A stretch of DNA of 64,000 nt from VYFG01 sp965203365 (GCA_965203365.1 OZ241878.1:1550001-1614000), one strand, 5' to 3'. Shown: positions 19,570 through 29,773, numbered from the stretch's first letter. The notes: generated from the sequence alone by a model not told the origin. Program-made: numbers and translations.

Positions 19570-21447
19570 CTAGGCAATGCCTCCGGTGTATTTGTAGATG
19601 GTACTATCCACTTTGTCCATATTTGCCGGTGACAGCTCAAAATTGACCAGCGACGAGGTGCTTCCAGTCCAAGAGCACACTACCGCGACCGCTGCATTTA
19701 AACCCGTATGAAGTGCCCCCTCTGTCCACCCCCCCTGAAACCCGATGCCGTCTCCAGCGAGATAAACTCCCGTATCGACTTCGCTACTACGTCCCGGTAT
19801 ACCTTTCAAAAAATCATAGAACATCCGTGCGATGTAAACATCACCACCCGGGTGGGATAGTGTATAAGCTCCATGATAGTAGTCTGTAGCAACCCAGTCG
19901 ATGATTTTAACATTGTTTTCATAGTCGTTGTTCAACGGAACAATATTGTCGGAATAATTTGAATATTTATCAACATTGCGCATAAGATCATCAATATCAT
20001 TCTTCAATAGCTGGACGCGCTCCTGCGGATCATTCAGATAGGCGCTCCACTTCGCCGCATCATCTCCCCACACGTATGTAAGAAGCACAACTCCCGTGTT
20101 CTCGTTTTCTCCCGTGGTGGTATTTTTAGTCTGTGCATCGTAGTTCAGTGTATACATCTGCGCCAACTTGGTATCCGAAAGGATCACTCTCGGCATATTG
20201 GCATCACCTTGCCAAAATCTGCTGGTTCGCACAAAAATTTTGGAGGCTTGCTGCATGTGCACACGTCGGATCGCCTCTGTCACACTCGAGTCGGCGAGTG
20301 CGACCGGAGCATTGCCTATCGCTATATTGTTCACGTTGGCGAGATTTGTATTGAACTCCATAGAACGTGTGGTGGTAGCGACAATTACCCGGTCGAAATC
20401 AGCGATAATGTCGGTTCCTGTCGAATTATCGTACGTCAATTTCACCTTCAGTCCAGAACCATCATTATAAGGTTGTATTCGTTTCACCGGACTAGAAGTC
20501 TTGATATTGTCAGTCCCAACACTGGTGGAAAACGAGTTGGTGAGTTGTGAACAGCCGAGTGGTACAAAACGTTGGCCGGTTTCCTGTGCATTCATGCTAA
20601 GGCGAATTTCGATATTGAAGTTTATCGGGTACTGCGGACCAAACCCTCCAGAGCCGATACCAAGGACGGCGAATTTGGTGAAATCCTCATCTGTCCATGC
20701 CATATCGTTGGGAACCTTCCATCGACCTTTACCGCTAAAAATATCATACAATCCTGCATAGTAGCTCCTATTACCGAATGCATCCAGCCAGCCCTGAAAC
20801 ATGTCGACAACAGCAGGTGCGCCATCGGCACTCCCGCGCAATGTAGAGGAGATTGTGTTTGGAGCGGTCAGTTTAGTCACAGAACCGGAAGAGTGCGGAA
20901 TCAGGTCATCTGATAGAAGTCTGGAATACCCGTTCTTGACGGTCTCGAAACGATCATCCGTATCAAAATATTTTGTTACTCCCTTGTAGGAAACCAGAGT
21001 CTTGATACCCGTACTACCAGGGTCCGGGAAATTGCTGGTGCTGCTGATTTTGAAGACATCGTCTAGATAATAGAAAAACGTTTCCTCACTTGGTGGGAAT
21101 CTCATCGCTCCCATTTCGCCGATATCGAAAGTAGCGGATGATGTATCCTTACTGAAGACATCGGAATACAATCGTCCACCGACACGTTCCGATGCCTCGA
21201 AAACTGTGACCCGAGCACCAGCTTTCGATAATTCATAAGCTGCCACGAGGCCCCCTGCCCCGGCTCCCACCACCGCTACTTCTGGTGGATTTTGGCCAAA
21301 ATCGAATATTGCCCCTGAAGAATTCCGCTGCTCAAGCCATTTCTTGTAGGAAATTTTTGGGGTGTCGACTGAAGGAAAATACTCTTGATAATCATCGTTT
21401 TCCTCAGATGCAGGGTTGAAATTTGGGATCCGAGAAGTTGCCATCAT
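19570..21447 (-). CDS. tryptophan 2-monooxygenase-type flavin amine oxidase
   Basis: FAD-dependent enzyme of 625 residues in the monoamine-oxidase fold. FAD-binding GAGAGG at 61-66 with Glu84 (TVFEASERVGGRLYS), the EMGAMRFPP motif at 111-119 whose Arg (116) matches the substrate-carboxylate-binding Arg of tryptophan 2-monooxygenase, the GIGSGGFGP motif at 263-271, and the C-terminal FAD contact YLAGDGIGFQGGW. EMGAMRFPP and GIGSGGFGP together are what I recall for IaaM/Tms1, which converts L-tryptophan to indole-3-acetamide by oxidative decarboxylation. Phenylalanine or lysine 2-monooxygenases and L-amino-acid oxidases are relatives, so the amino acid is not certain. The two adjacent ATGs follow AAGAGGTG. 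An amidase gene lies directly upstream. No signal peptide, so cytoplasmic. Confidence 0.82.
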   Translation of the reverse strand: MMATSRIPNFNPASEENDDYQEYFPSVDTPKISYKKWLEQRNSSGAIFDFGQNPPEVAVVGAGAGGLVAAYELSKAGARVTVFEASERVGGRLYSDVFSKDTSSATFDIGEMGAMRFPPSEETFFYYLDDVFKISSTSNFPDPGSTGIKTLVSYKGVTKYFDTDDRFETVKNGYSRLLSDDLIPHSSGSVTKLTAPNTISSTLRGSADGAPAVVDMFQGWLDAFGNRSYYAGLYDIFSGKGRWKVPNDMAWTDEDFTKFAVLGIGSGGFGPQYPINFNIEIRLSMNAQETGQRFVPLGCSQLTNSFSTSVGTDNIKTSSPVKRIQPYNDGSGLKVKLTYDNSTGTDIIADFDRVIVATTTRSMEFNTNLANVNNIAIGNAPVALADSSVTEAIRRVHMQQASKIFVRTSRFWQGDANMPRVILSDTKLAQMYTLNYDAQTKNTTTGENENTGVVLLTYVWGDDAAKWSAYLNDPQERVQLLKNDIDDLMRNVDKYSNYSDNIVPLNNDYENNVKIIDWVATDYYHGAYTLSHPGGDVYIARMFYDFLKGIPGRSSEVDTGVYLAGDGIGFQGGWTEGALHTGLNAAVAVVCSWTGSTSSLVNFELSPANMDKVDSTIYKYTGGIA

Positions 21448-21581
21448 TGCACCTCTTAAAAAATCTACTGGAGAGAATCTGATTTTCTGTCGACGCTTGT
21501 TATTTCAACGGTCATTCAGTTTATCATATGGCCGAAAAGACCCATGGGATAAGTACAGTATGACAAATTTGGGTGTAGGCA

Positions 21582-22904
21582 TCAAATACCATAGTACTTC
21601 GCAAACAAAAGCAGGTCGACATCACCGTTTCTCGGTCCTACTAATTGAAGACTGCCGGGCGCATCCACTCCTTTTGACTGGATAGGAAAAGCCAAAGCCG
21701 GATTTCCAGTCTGATTAAAAGTAGCTGTGTATCGGATTAGTGCTGGCAGGACTTCCATCGGACGTTGGTCAACCAAAATGATTTCAGTGTTTCTGCTCGG
21801 CGGCAACACAGGCAACGTTGGCATCAGCAAAAAATCAATCTGCTCGAACACATGCTCCATTAGCAACTTGACCTGAGCCTGAGCCTGGACAGACTGCTCA
21901 TATTCCTGCGATGTCACCGACCTTCCAATTGCTAGGCTTTGTCGAGCAATAGCAGGGAACGTCTCGAATGCATGACCTTCGAGATCCGAATAAAGATCAG
22001 ATGCCTCTTTCATCGATAATGTAATATGGTGCGGCAGAACTTCTTCAGGTGTCGGGATGAACACATCCTGGAAAGATATGCCAGCATCTGTAGCAGCTTG
22101 TATATAGTCCTCAGTTATTTCGAGCACCTCCTTGCTGGCATCCTCAAAGCAATTACGAGGTACTCCAATGATTGGGTTGAGTGGGGTGCTTTTGAGCATA
22201 TCCCTCCGAAAATCGGCATCAACAACGCACATCAGCTCGATGATATCGTCTATCGAGGACGCGAGCGGGCCTACATGATCGTATGAACATCCAAGCGGAC
22301 GAACTCCACCCAGCGACACCCGACCATATGTCGGTTTAAATCCATACACACCACAACAGGCTGCCGGAATTCGGATACTGCCTCCGGTATCAGTTCCAAT
22401 TGCCGCATCACATAAGCCTCCTGCCACCGCAGCGGCAGAACCTCCACTTGATCCTCCGACAATTCGCTGTGGATAACACGGATTAACCACAGCTGGAGTC
22501 GTGACACCAAATGCACCACTATCCGTACAGGTTACTCCAAGAATCACGGCGCCCGCCCTGCGCAATGCGGCAACTACTGCTGCATCGTATTCGGGGGTGT
22601 AATCCCGGAACATTTCAAGGCCCGCTGGGCAAGTCGCCGGGGTTGTATCCACGTTATCCTTAATGGCAACCGCCACCCCAGCAAGCGGTTTTTCGACCGT
22701 CATCTTACCGACAGTACTGTCAATCAGGGCAGCCTCATCTTTTGCAGACTGGACCAATATCTGCGAATATGCTCCAATCTCTGGATTATGCGTCAGCGCA
22801 TTTTGCAAAATGGCATCACAATGATCGATGGCACATAGACTGCGGTCATTAATCTGCATCCTGATCATAGCGATTTGACCATTGCTCCTGTCCACTATCT
22901 TCAT
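21582..22904 (-). CDS. amidase-signature family hydrolase (indoleacetamide hydrolase candidate)
   Basis: Amidase-signature enzyme that should hydrolyse an amide to the acid and ammonia. From the ATG at 22904 it has 440 residues. The Ser-cisSer-Lys triad is intact: Lys82 (VAVAIKDNVDTT), the GGSSGGSAAAVAGG loop at 150-163, and nucleophile Ser176 in GTDTGGSIRIPA. Since the next gene is a tryptophan-2-monooxygenase type, indole-3-acetamide or another aryl/alkyl amide is the natural substrate guess (as in iaaM-iaaH or davB-davA pairs), but amidases of this family cannot be typed by eye. The frame is open to a TTG at 22985, but that codon lies inside a strong hairpin, so a later start is more likely. 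Possibly also fed by the amide-type ABC importer upstream. Confidence 0.85.
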   Translation of the reverse strand: MKIVDRSNGQIAMIRMQINDRSLCAIDHCDAILQNALTHNPEIGAYSQILVQSAKDEAALIDSTVGKMTVEKPLAGVAVAIKDNVDTTPATCPAGLEMFRDYTPEYDAAVVAALRRAGAVILGVTCTDSGAFGVTTPAVVNPCYPQRIVGGSSGGSAAAVAGGLCDAAIGTDTGGSIRIPAACCGVYGFKPTYGRVSLGGVRPLGCSYDHVGPLASSIDDIIELMCVVDADFRRDMLKSTPLNPIIGVPRNCFEDASKEVLEITEDYIQAATDAGISFQDVFIPTPEEVLPHHITLSMKEASDLYSDLEGHAFETFPAIARQSLAIGRSVTSQEYEQSVQAQAQVKLLMEHVFEQIDFLLMPTLPVLPPSRNTEIILVDQRPMEVLPALIRYTATFNQTGNPALAFPIQSKGVDAPGSLQLVGPRNGDVDLLLFAKYYGI

Positions 22905-22968
22905 CGTAAATACGGTCCCAGCGCCTGCGACAAAGCCGTGGAATTTAGTCAAATTTAATGAACAACAG

Positions 22969-23005
22969 AGGATTGTCCCGATCAAAACTCTATCGGGACA
23001 ATCCT
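22969..23005 (-). promoter_or_regulatory. intercistronic hairpin between binding protein and amidase genes
   Basis: Perfect 14-bp inverted repeat (AGGATTGTCCCGAT / ATCGGGACAATCCT) with a 9-base loop, 24 bases after the binding-protein stop. It is not followed by a clear T-run, so it is more likely a 3' mRNA stabiliser or attenuator that lets the binding protein be made in excess over the downstream amidase than a full terminator. Confidence 0.7.
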
Positions 23006-23028
23006 GGTTCAGAAGTAGCTAACGCAGC

Positions 23029-24249
23029 TCATCCCAGATCACACCCAGGAACCACCGGCGCAATCGGCCCGAAGTTTTCGATGATGTCATAAAGACCATC
23101 GTTGCGGCATCGGCCGATGATACTGTTGGTTGCCAAGTGGTTGTTCGCACCATGAAATGTGACCGTACCCTGAGGTGCCTCAAACGAAATGTCCGCCATG
23201 GCATCAATGACTTTCTCTGTATCAACACTGTCAGCTTTTTCAACCGCCTTGGCATAGAGCCAAGTTCCGACATAAGTCGCTTCAGAAATGGAATTGACCC
23301 ATTTATCCTGACCGAATCTGTCTTTGTATTTTTGCAGAAACACCTCATTATTCGATGTTTGCAAAGACGAGAAATAGGACTGATTGACAATGGCACCTTC
23401 AACATAAGAGCCATCGACAGCGGTCGTGAACAATTCGTCCAGACCATTGGTAACGATCTGACCACCCGGATTGTAGCTGACAAACTGCTTGAGAAACGTC
23501 AGTGCATCAGCACCGGCAAAAAGCTCCCAGACCGCATCGGGCTTTGCAGCGCGAATACGGTCCATGGCCGGTCCAAGATCCTGGACACCAAAAGGAAAGA
23601 ACTCAGCGCCAAGCGACTGGCCACCCACTTTCTCGAAAGCTGCAGTGATCGCTTTGGCAGTTTCTTTCGGCCAGCCATAATCTGAACCCAGAATATAAAC
23701 CGAATTACCGATATTTTTTTCAATCCAAGGGACAAACGGATCAACCGACTGATTGGGAATTTGACCTGTGCAGGCAAGGTAGCGTTCGCATTCACCACCT
23801 TCATAGTAAGTCGGATAGATGACCAGTTTCTTTGCGGGGGCTGACACACTAAGGGCAGCGACACGCTCCAGACTTGTGATCATACCGATGATCACATCAA
23901 CCTTGTCATCGAGAATAAATTTTCGTGTTTTGTCAATCGCACCACGAGTTGTCGTTTGATTGTCCTCAATAAGGACCTCGATTTCACGACCGCCAGCACC
24001 ACCTGCAGCATTGATCTCATCAACGGCCATATTGAAACAATTGAGTTGGGTTTCGCCCAACAGTGTCTGCAAGCCTGTCAAAGCCGTATGAAATCCGATT
24101 TTGATCTTGTCATTGTTCGCTTTCACGAGTGCTGGCATAGCTAAAGTTCCTGCACCTGTGGCCAATGCGATCGCACCCCCTGTTTTGAGAACAGAGCGTC
24201 TTGAGATGCCCTTTCCCGAAGTTGTCTGGCTAACTTTGTTGACAGTCAT
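23029..24249 (-). CDS. ABC transporter substrate-binding protein, urea/short-chain-amide type, Tat-exported
   Basis: Periplasmic binding protein of 406 residues of the Peripla_BP_5 group (UrtA for urea, FmdD for formamide, the AmiC sensor). N-terminal twin-arginine signal with Arg17-Arg18 in ISRRSVLKTGG, hydrophobic stretch, and likely cleavage near LVKA-NND. Mature protein: KIGFHTALTGLQTLLGETQ, MAVDEINAAGG, LIEDNQTTTRGAIDKTRKFI, PTYYEGGECERYLACTG, VYILGSDYGWPKE. The YYEGGE-type loop is typical of the amide/urea branch and absent from leucine-binding LivJ. The ATG at 24249 follows GAGGAAAATAAA; an in-frame ATG at 24282 is less good. Fifth gene of the transporter operon, directly upstream of the amidase. 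Ligand unproven: urea, a small amide or an aryl amide. Confidence 0.85.
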   Translation of the reverse strand: MTVNKVSQTTSGKGISRRSVLKTGGAIALATGAGTLAMPALVKANNDKIKIGFHTALTGLQTLLGETQLNCFNMAVDEINAAGGAGGREIEVLIEDNQTTTRGAIDKTRKFILDDKVDVIIGMITSLERVAALSVSAPAKKLVIYPTYYEGGECERYLACTGQIPNQSVDPFVPWIEKNIGNSVYILGSDYGWPKETAKAITAAFEKVGGQSLGAEFFPFGVQDLGPAMDRIRAAKPDAVWELFAGADALTFLKQFVSYNPGGQIVTNGLDELFTTAVDGSYVEGAIVNQSYFSSLQTSNNEVFLQKYKDRFGQDKWVNSISEATYVGTWLYAKAVEKADSVDTEKVIDAMADISFEAPQGTVTFHGANNHLATNSIIGRCRNDGLYDIIENFGPIAPVVPGCDLG

Positions 24250-24281
24250 TTTATTTTCCTCACTGGTTAATGTCGGCCCCA

Positions 24282-24980
24282 TTAGAGGGCCAACGCTTCA
24301 AAAACCTTCTGCTCGTTCTGGAGATCCGCACTCGTCAGCTGACCAGATATTTGGCCTTTTTCCATCACAAGACAATGCGAGGCGACACATCGTGCGAGTT
24401 CCAGATTTTGTTCAACAAGCAAAACTGTAATATCCAATTCTTTGTTAAATTTAGCAATCAGAACACCTATCTGCTGGACGATCGATGGCTGAATTCCTTC
24501 TGATGGTTCGTCGAGCAATAAAAAACCGGGAGCACTGCAAAGTGCGCGGGCGAGAGCCAATATCTGTTGCTGCCCACCTGATAACGTGCCACCCAACTGC
24601 ATCGTACGCTCTTTAAGAATCGGGAACAAGTGGAAGATTTCTTCAGGAATGGTCCTGCGACCATCCTTTCGACTTCTCAATCCCACAAGAAGGTTTTCTT
24701 TAACGGAAAGCCTAGGGAAAATTCCGCGCCCTTGCGGTACATAAGCAACTCCCGCTTTAGCCATTTTGTGGGGGGGGAGTCCGGTGACATTTTCGTCTTT
24801 AAACCGGACTTGTCCATCGGTTGGTTTTACGATTCCCATCAGGGATTTGAGCAGTGTCGTTTTCCCAACGCCGTTACGACCAAGCAGCACGAGCGTCTCG
24901 CCCTTGCGAATAGACAAGGATACTTCGTGCAAAACGGGTAGAGCACCATAGCCTGCTTGCAGATTGGATACTTCCAACAT
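24282..24980 (-). CDS. branched-chain/urea-type ABC transporter ATPase (LivF/UrtE-like)
   Basis: Cytoplasmic ATPase subunit of 232 residues. Walker A GRNGVGKTT, Q-loop region AYVPQGRGIFPRLSV, ABC signature LSGGQQQILALARAL, Walker B LLLDEPSEGIQP, and a terminal H-loop region (VLLVEQNLELA). The pattern QGRGIFPRLSVKENL and DEPSEGIQP is the LivF/UrtE type. The frame continues upstream to 25103, but the start used (ATG 24980) sits just after the stop of the preceding ATPase gene, giving TGACATG, so the two are translationally coupled. It works with the LivG-like ATPase as a heterodimer beneath the two permeases. Confidence 0.92.
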   Translation of the reverse strand: MLEVSNLQAGYGALPVLHEVSLSIRKGETLVLLGRNGVGKTTLLKSLMGIVKPTDGQVRFKDENVTGLPPHKMAKAGVAYVPQGRGIFPRLSVKENLLVGLRSRKDGRRTIPEEIFHLFPILKERTMQLGGTLSGGQQQILALARALCSAPGFLLLDEPSEGIQPSIVQQIGVLIAKFNKELDITVLLVEQNLELARCVASHCLVMEKGQISGQLTSADLQNEQKVFEALAL

Positions 24981-24981
24981 G

Positions 24982-25695
24982 TCAGGCCCGCCCCAGATAG
25001 ACATCCCGAACGAGTTCATTATGTTCGATTTTGGTAAAGTCACCCTCAACGATGATGGCACCCTGATGCATAACACAGGTATGGCAGCCAAGGGCACGCA
25101 CAAAATTCATGTCATGCTCTATCGCAATGACCGAGGTTCGTTCGATTAACTGATGAATGAGTTTTGCTGTCTTTTGCGTCTCATCCAGCGTCATACCAGC
25201 CGTAGGCTCATCAAGTAAAAGCAGTCTCGGATTGGACATGAGCGCCATGCCGATTTCGAGCCATTGTTTTTGACCATGTGCCAGAGTGCCAGCTGGGTAG
25301 GCGTGGATTGACGCAAGTTCTATCAATTCGAGCATTGTGCCAATTCGTTCCTGAATATCAGACTGCGACTTGCGTCCGAGAATCGCAGTCTCCAGATTTT
25401 GCCATACGGTGAGCGAATCGAAGACACTCGGGATTTGAAACTTTCGCGCAATCCCGATTCGAGAAAATTGGTAAACCGGCAGGCCAGACAGACTAGAGCC
25501 ATCAAAGACCAGATCGCCGGAATCAGCTCTGAGAGTGCCACACAGAAGATTGAACAGCGAACTCTTGCCTGCACCATTAGCACCAATAATACATTTAACC
25601 TCCAGAGGGTGGATAGTGATCGAAACATTATCGACTGCGACAACACCGCCGAAATTTTTGCTGAGATTTCTGCCGATGAGGAGAGGTTCACTCAT
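24982..25695 (-). CDS. branched-chain/urea-type ABC transporter ATPase (LivG/UrtD-like)
   Basis: Partner ATPase, 237 residues from the ATG at 25695, which follows GGAGGACGG; it overlaps the upstream permease stop by eight bases. Walker A GANGAGKSS, KFQIPSVFDSLTVWQNLE as Q-loop region, degenerate signature LAHGQKQWLEIGMAL, Walker B LLLDEPTAGM, and IEHDMNFVRALG at the H-loop. LAHGQKQWLEIGMAL and the PSVFDSLTVWQNLE pattern are characteristic of UrtD, slightly against a generic LivG. An upstream frame to 25728 (GTG) exists but lacks a binding site. Confidence 0.92.
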   Translation of the reverse strand: MSEPLLIGRNLSKNFGGVVAVDNVSITIHPLEVKCIIGANGAGKSSLFNLLCGTLRADSGDLVFDGSSLSGLPVYQFSRIGIARKFQIPSVFDSLTVWQNLETAILGRKSQSDIQERIGTMLELIELASIHAYPAGTLAHGQKQWLEIGMALMSNPRLLLLDEPTAGMTLDETQKTAKLIHQLIERTSVIAIEHDMNFVRALGCHTCVMHQGAIIVEGDFTKIEHNELVRDVYLGRA

Positions 25696-26722
25696 AAACC
25701 CGTCCTCCAGCATTTCCACGTGATTCACGCAACTTGTGAAATAGATTCTCGGCCTGTTTCACAATACCGTCAGGAAAAACAAAGACGGCGAGAATGAACA
25801 AACCACCCATGAATAAAGGCCAAAGTTGCACATTGATGCTAGAGACCTCCTGCTCAAGCCAGATCACCAGGATGGTGGCAAAAATTGGCCCGAATAGTGT
25901 CCCCCGTCCACCGATTGCAACCCATATGATCACTTGTGTCGAAAGCATCAAACCAACAATGTCTTTGGCCACAACGCCAACGGTAGAAGCGTAGAGCGCT
26001 CCGCCAAGCGCAGCGAGTGAGGCAGACAGGATGAACACCACCAACAGATGAAGCGACGTGTTGTGCCCAAGGGCTTGGGCACGTGGTTCATTATCCTCAA
26101 TGGATTTCAAAACCGATCCATAACGCCCGCGACATGCCCACCACAGAAAGATTGTGATAAGACAGACAATCGTAACCACAAACCAGTAGAGTCCGATTTG
26201 TGACAAGGGCACCCATCCCGATAAGCTCGGAAAATAGAGAGGTGGTACGCCAAGCAATCCTGCATCTCCACCGGTCACATCTGACCAACCAACAACAATG
26301 TGATCAGCGATGAAAGCAAGTGCCAGAGTAACGATCGTGAAGTAGGAACCGCGCACACCTCCGAAGATCAGAAAATATCCGACAACAAAAGCGACCAGTG
26401 CCGCTACGGTGGTACCAGAAAACAACCCCAACCAGGATCCCAGAGCGGGGTCGAGACCAAAGCGGGTAGAAACAATCGCTGCCCCGTAGGCACCCGCCCC
26501 AAAAAAAGCAGCATGGCCAAAGCTTAGGACACCGGTTTTCCCCCACAAGAAATCCAGCGCTAACGCCAAAAGTGCGAAAAGCATTGCGTCACGCAGAAGT
26601 GACAGAGAATAGACGCTGAAAACCAAGGGTGCCGCATAAATAGCCGCCAATGCCACAAATACCACGGAAATAAAGATATATTTGCGTACCATCGGTTTCG
26701 TCGACTGCACAACCTCACTCAT
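25688..26722 (-). CDS. branched-chain/urea-type ABC transporter permease (LivM/UrtC-like)
   Basis: Inner-membrane permease of 344 residues with about 9-10 hydrophobic helices (for example YIFISVVFVALAAIYAAPLV, LLRDAMLFALLALALDFLWG, FVVTIVCLITIFLWWACRGR). Family signatures: GKTGVLSFGHAAFFGAGAYG near residue 60 and the cytoplasmic coupling region GRYGSVLKSIEDNEPRAQALG. The LSFGHAAFFGAGAYG box is shared by LivM and UrtC. The start ATG lies five bases after the upstream permease stop; the downstream end overlaps the LivG-like gene (ATGAGTGA). Transport substrate not readable from sequence; the binding protein points to urea or amides. Confidence 0.92.
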   Translation of the reverse strand: MSEVVQSTKPMVRKYIFISVVFVALAAIYAAPLVFSVYSLSLLRDAMLFALLALALDFLWGKTGVLSFGHAAFFGAGAYGAAIVSTRFGLDPALGSWLGLFSGTTVAALVAFVVGYFLIFGGVRGSYFTIVTLALAFIADHIVVGWSDVTGGDAGLLGVPPLYFPSLSGWVPLSQIGLYWFVVTIVCLITIFLWWACRGRYGSVLKSIEDNEPRAQALGHNTSLHLLVVFILSASLAALGGALYASTVGVVAKDIVGLMLSTQVIIWVAIGGRGTLFGPIFATILVIWLEQEVSSINVQLWPLFMGGLFILAVFVFPDGIVKQAENLFHKLRESRGNAGGRVYE

Positions 26723-26727
26723 GGCAC

Positions 26728-27576
26728 TCAGCTCGATACCAGACCACGCGGACGCATACGAACGATTATGATCGCCAACACAAGAACGAGCGCTTGTGAA
26801 ATCGTGGCTGGGATAACGTAATTGAATAATGTCTCGGCACCCCCGACGAACACACTACCGGCAACGACACCAGGAACGCTACCAGCTCCCCCTACGATAA
26901 CAACAAAGAATGATTTAGCCAGATAATTGAGGCCCATCTGTGCGATGACCACCGTCAGTGGAGCCAGAAGGACTCCTGCAATAGCGGCCACCCCGGTACC
27001 CAGGGAGAAGGCGATGGCAAAAACCCGTTTGGTATCTATTCCCAAGGCATCTGCCATCTCGGGATTTTGAATCACGGTGCGCAGGTCAAGACCAAAACGG
27101 GTCTTTTGGATAAACAGGTAACTGGCGATCATGATGGAGACCGCGATCACAATCATGAAAATGCGGTAAGTCGGGTAACTGGCACCAAACAAATTGATCG
27201 TCGTCGTGATTGGAGAAAAGACGCGCTGCGGCGCAGCACCGAAAATCAATTGCAACGCTTGCTGGATGATGACGGATAACCCCCAAGTGGCCATGATCGT
27301 GGCTAACGGGCGCGTGTACAGGTATCTGATAATTGATTGTTCAATCAGAAAACCAACCACCGCACCGATCAGTGGCGCGATGATGAGGGCAAGCCAGAAA
27401 CTACCACCAAATCCTTGGACCAAGGCGAGACTGAAAGCTCCTATGGTAATAAAATCTCCATGCGACATGTTGATGACGCCCATCAATCCGTAGATGATGG
27501 CCAGTCCCAAACCCACCAGCATCAATACACTAATGAGTGTCATTGAATTGAGAAACACGGTCGCTACAATCTGCAT
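26728..27576 (-). CDS. branched-chain/urea-type ABC transporter permease (LivH/UrtB-like)
   Basis: First gene of the operon: permease of 282 residues, about 8 hydrophobic helices. The N-terminal LVGLGLAIIYGLMGVINMSHGDFITIGAF-type region (the LGLAIIYG...INMSHGDF signature at about 22-42) and the coupling segment TRFGLDLRTVIQNPEMADALG are those of LivH/UrtB. The ATG is preceded by AGGATGTGAC. Gene order permease-permease-ATPase-ATPase-binding protein is the reverse of most urt operons, where urtA comes first, and matches amide (fmd-like) or recombined sets better. Confidence 0.92.
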   Translation of the reverse strand: MQIVATVFLNSMTLISVLMLVGLGLAIIYGLMGVINMSHGDFITIGAFSLALVQGFGGSFWLALIIAPLIGAVVGFLIEQSIIRYLYTRPLATIMATWGLSVIIQQALQLIFGAAPQRVFSPITTTINLFGASYPTYRIFMIVIAVSIMIASYLFIQKTRFGLDLRTVIQNPEMADALGIDTKRVFAIAFSLGTGVAAIAGVLLAPLTVVIAQMGLNYLAKSFFVVIVGGAGSVPGVVAGSVFVGGAETLFNYVIPATISQALVLVLAIIIVRMRPRGLVSS

Positions 27577-27620
27577 GTCACATCCTGCATCTGCTTGGCT
27601 CCTGAAACCGACTACAAGTA

Positions 27621-27649
27621 ATTATGCCTATCTCACTCAAGGTATGCAA
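27621..27649 (-). promoter_or_regulatory. candidate sigma-70 promoter of the amide-transport operon
   Basis: Read on the minus strand: TTGCAT (-35, 27649-27644), 17-base spacer, CATAAT (-10, 27626-27621). Initiation would fall near 27614, about 38 bases before the first permease ATG. It would drive the nine-gene run down to the glycosyltransferases unless internal promoters exist. Confidence 0.55.
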
Positions 27650-27658
27650 ACTCCAGCA

Positions 27659-28150
27659 TTATTCAACAGCAATTCCCGCCAAGGACATCCCCGTAGATTC
27701 GGCGTGATTTCCGGGCGCCAACGCCAGCGTGGGGAATCTGTGGACAAGGCGACTCCTCCGGCGGGTGGCCATGGGTCTTCTGAAGAACCGGCCTGTCATA
27801 CACTCGGTCACGGCGACCGGGTCGGGCTGGCGGTGCCCGAACGCGATGCCCTGGTACAGGGGGTCTCCCAGTCCGGGATGTGGAACCCCAGGAACGGCCC
27901 GCGCAGCCGCCTCCCGGACCCGTTCTTGAGGGTCGACCGGGTCGGGGCTTCGTCCCGCGTTGGGTTCAAAGCTCAGCAGCGACGGGCCCTTCAGACTGAA
28001 CATCGCCAGGGTCAACCTCAAGCCGCCCGTCAATCCCCGACCACGGCGGGCGACGGGGTCCCTCCCAATACGGTCGGAACCGTCACCAGCCGAAGGAGGC
28101 CCGGTGCGCTGAGGGTCTGGTGAAACCGGGTCTGGGAAAGGGTTGATCAT
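27659..28150 (-). pseudogene. decayed transposase fragment (N-terminal part)
   Basis: On the minus strand a frame contains RGRGLTGGLRLTLAMFSLK followed by GPSLLSFE, which resembles the N-terminal signature of a widespread transposase type (LMSGLALFSLKYPSLLQFD). After this point the expected continuation is lost, consistent with frameshifts; neither other frame restores a long match. The tract is very G+C-rich beside A+T-rich transporter genes and carries Pro/Arg-rich translations on both strands. It marks the right edge of the accessory island. Terminal inverted repeats were not found. The roughly 200 bases from here to ahcY hold nothing else I can name. Confidence 0.45.
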
Positions 28151-28354
28151 CCGATCGGAAGAAAATGGCCCTGGCAGACCGCTTTTCGATGAACCGTCTG
28201 CGAACGGATTTTTTTGGAGCCTCCTGAACCTCCCGGATTGACTGACTTCCTGGACTTAGCGGGAATCGCTGCGGGAGGCGCAGTACTGGAACATTCGATA
28301 CAGCCTTGCCTCACAGCAGACCACCGAAAGATGAGGCACCCAATTGAGGCAAAA

Positions 28355-29773
<1,419 letters not shown>

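Noticed and set aside
23029..27576. Calling the transporter urtABCDE
   Set aside because: The gene order differs from usual urt operons and an amidase follows instead of urease, so urea specificity is not supported.
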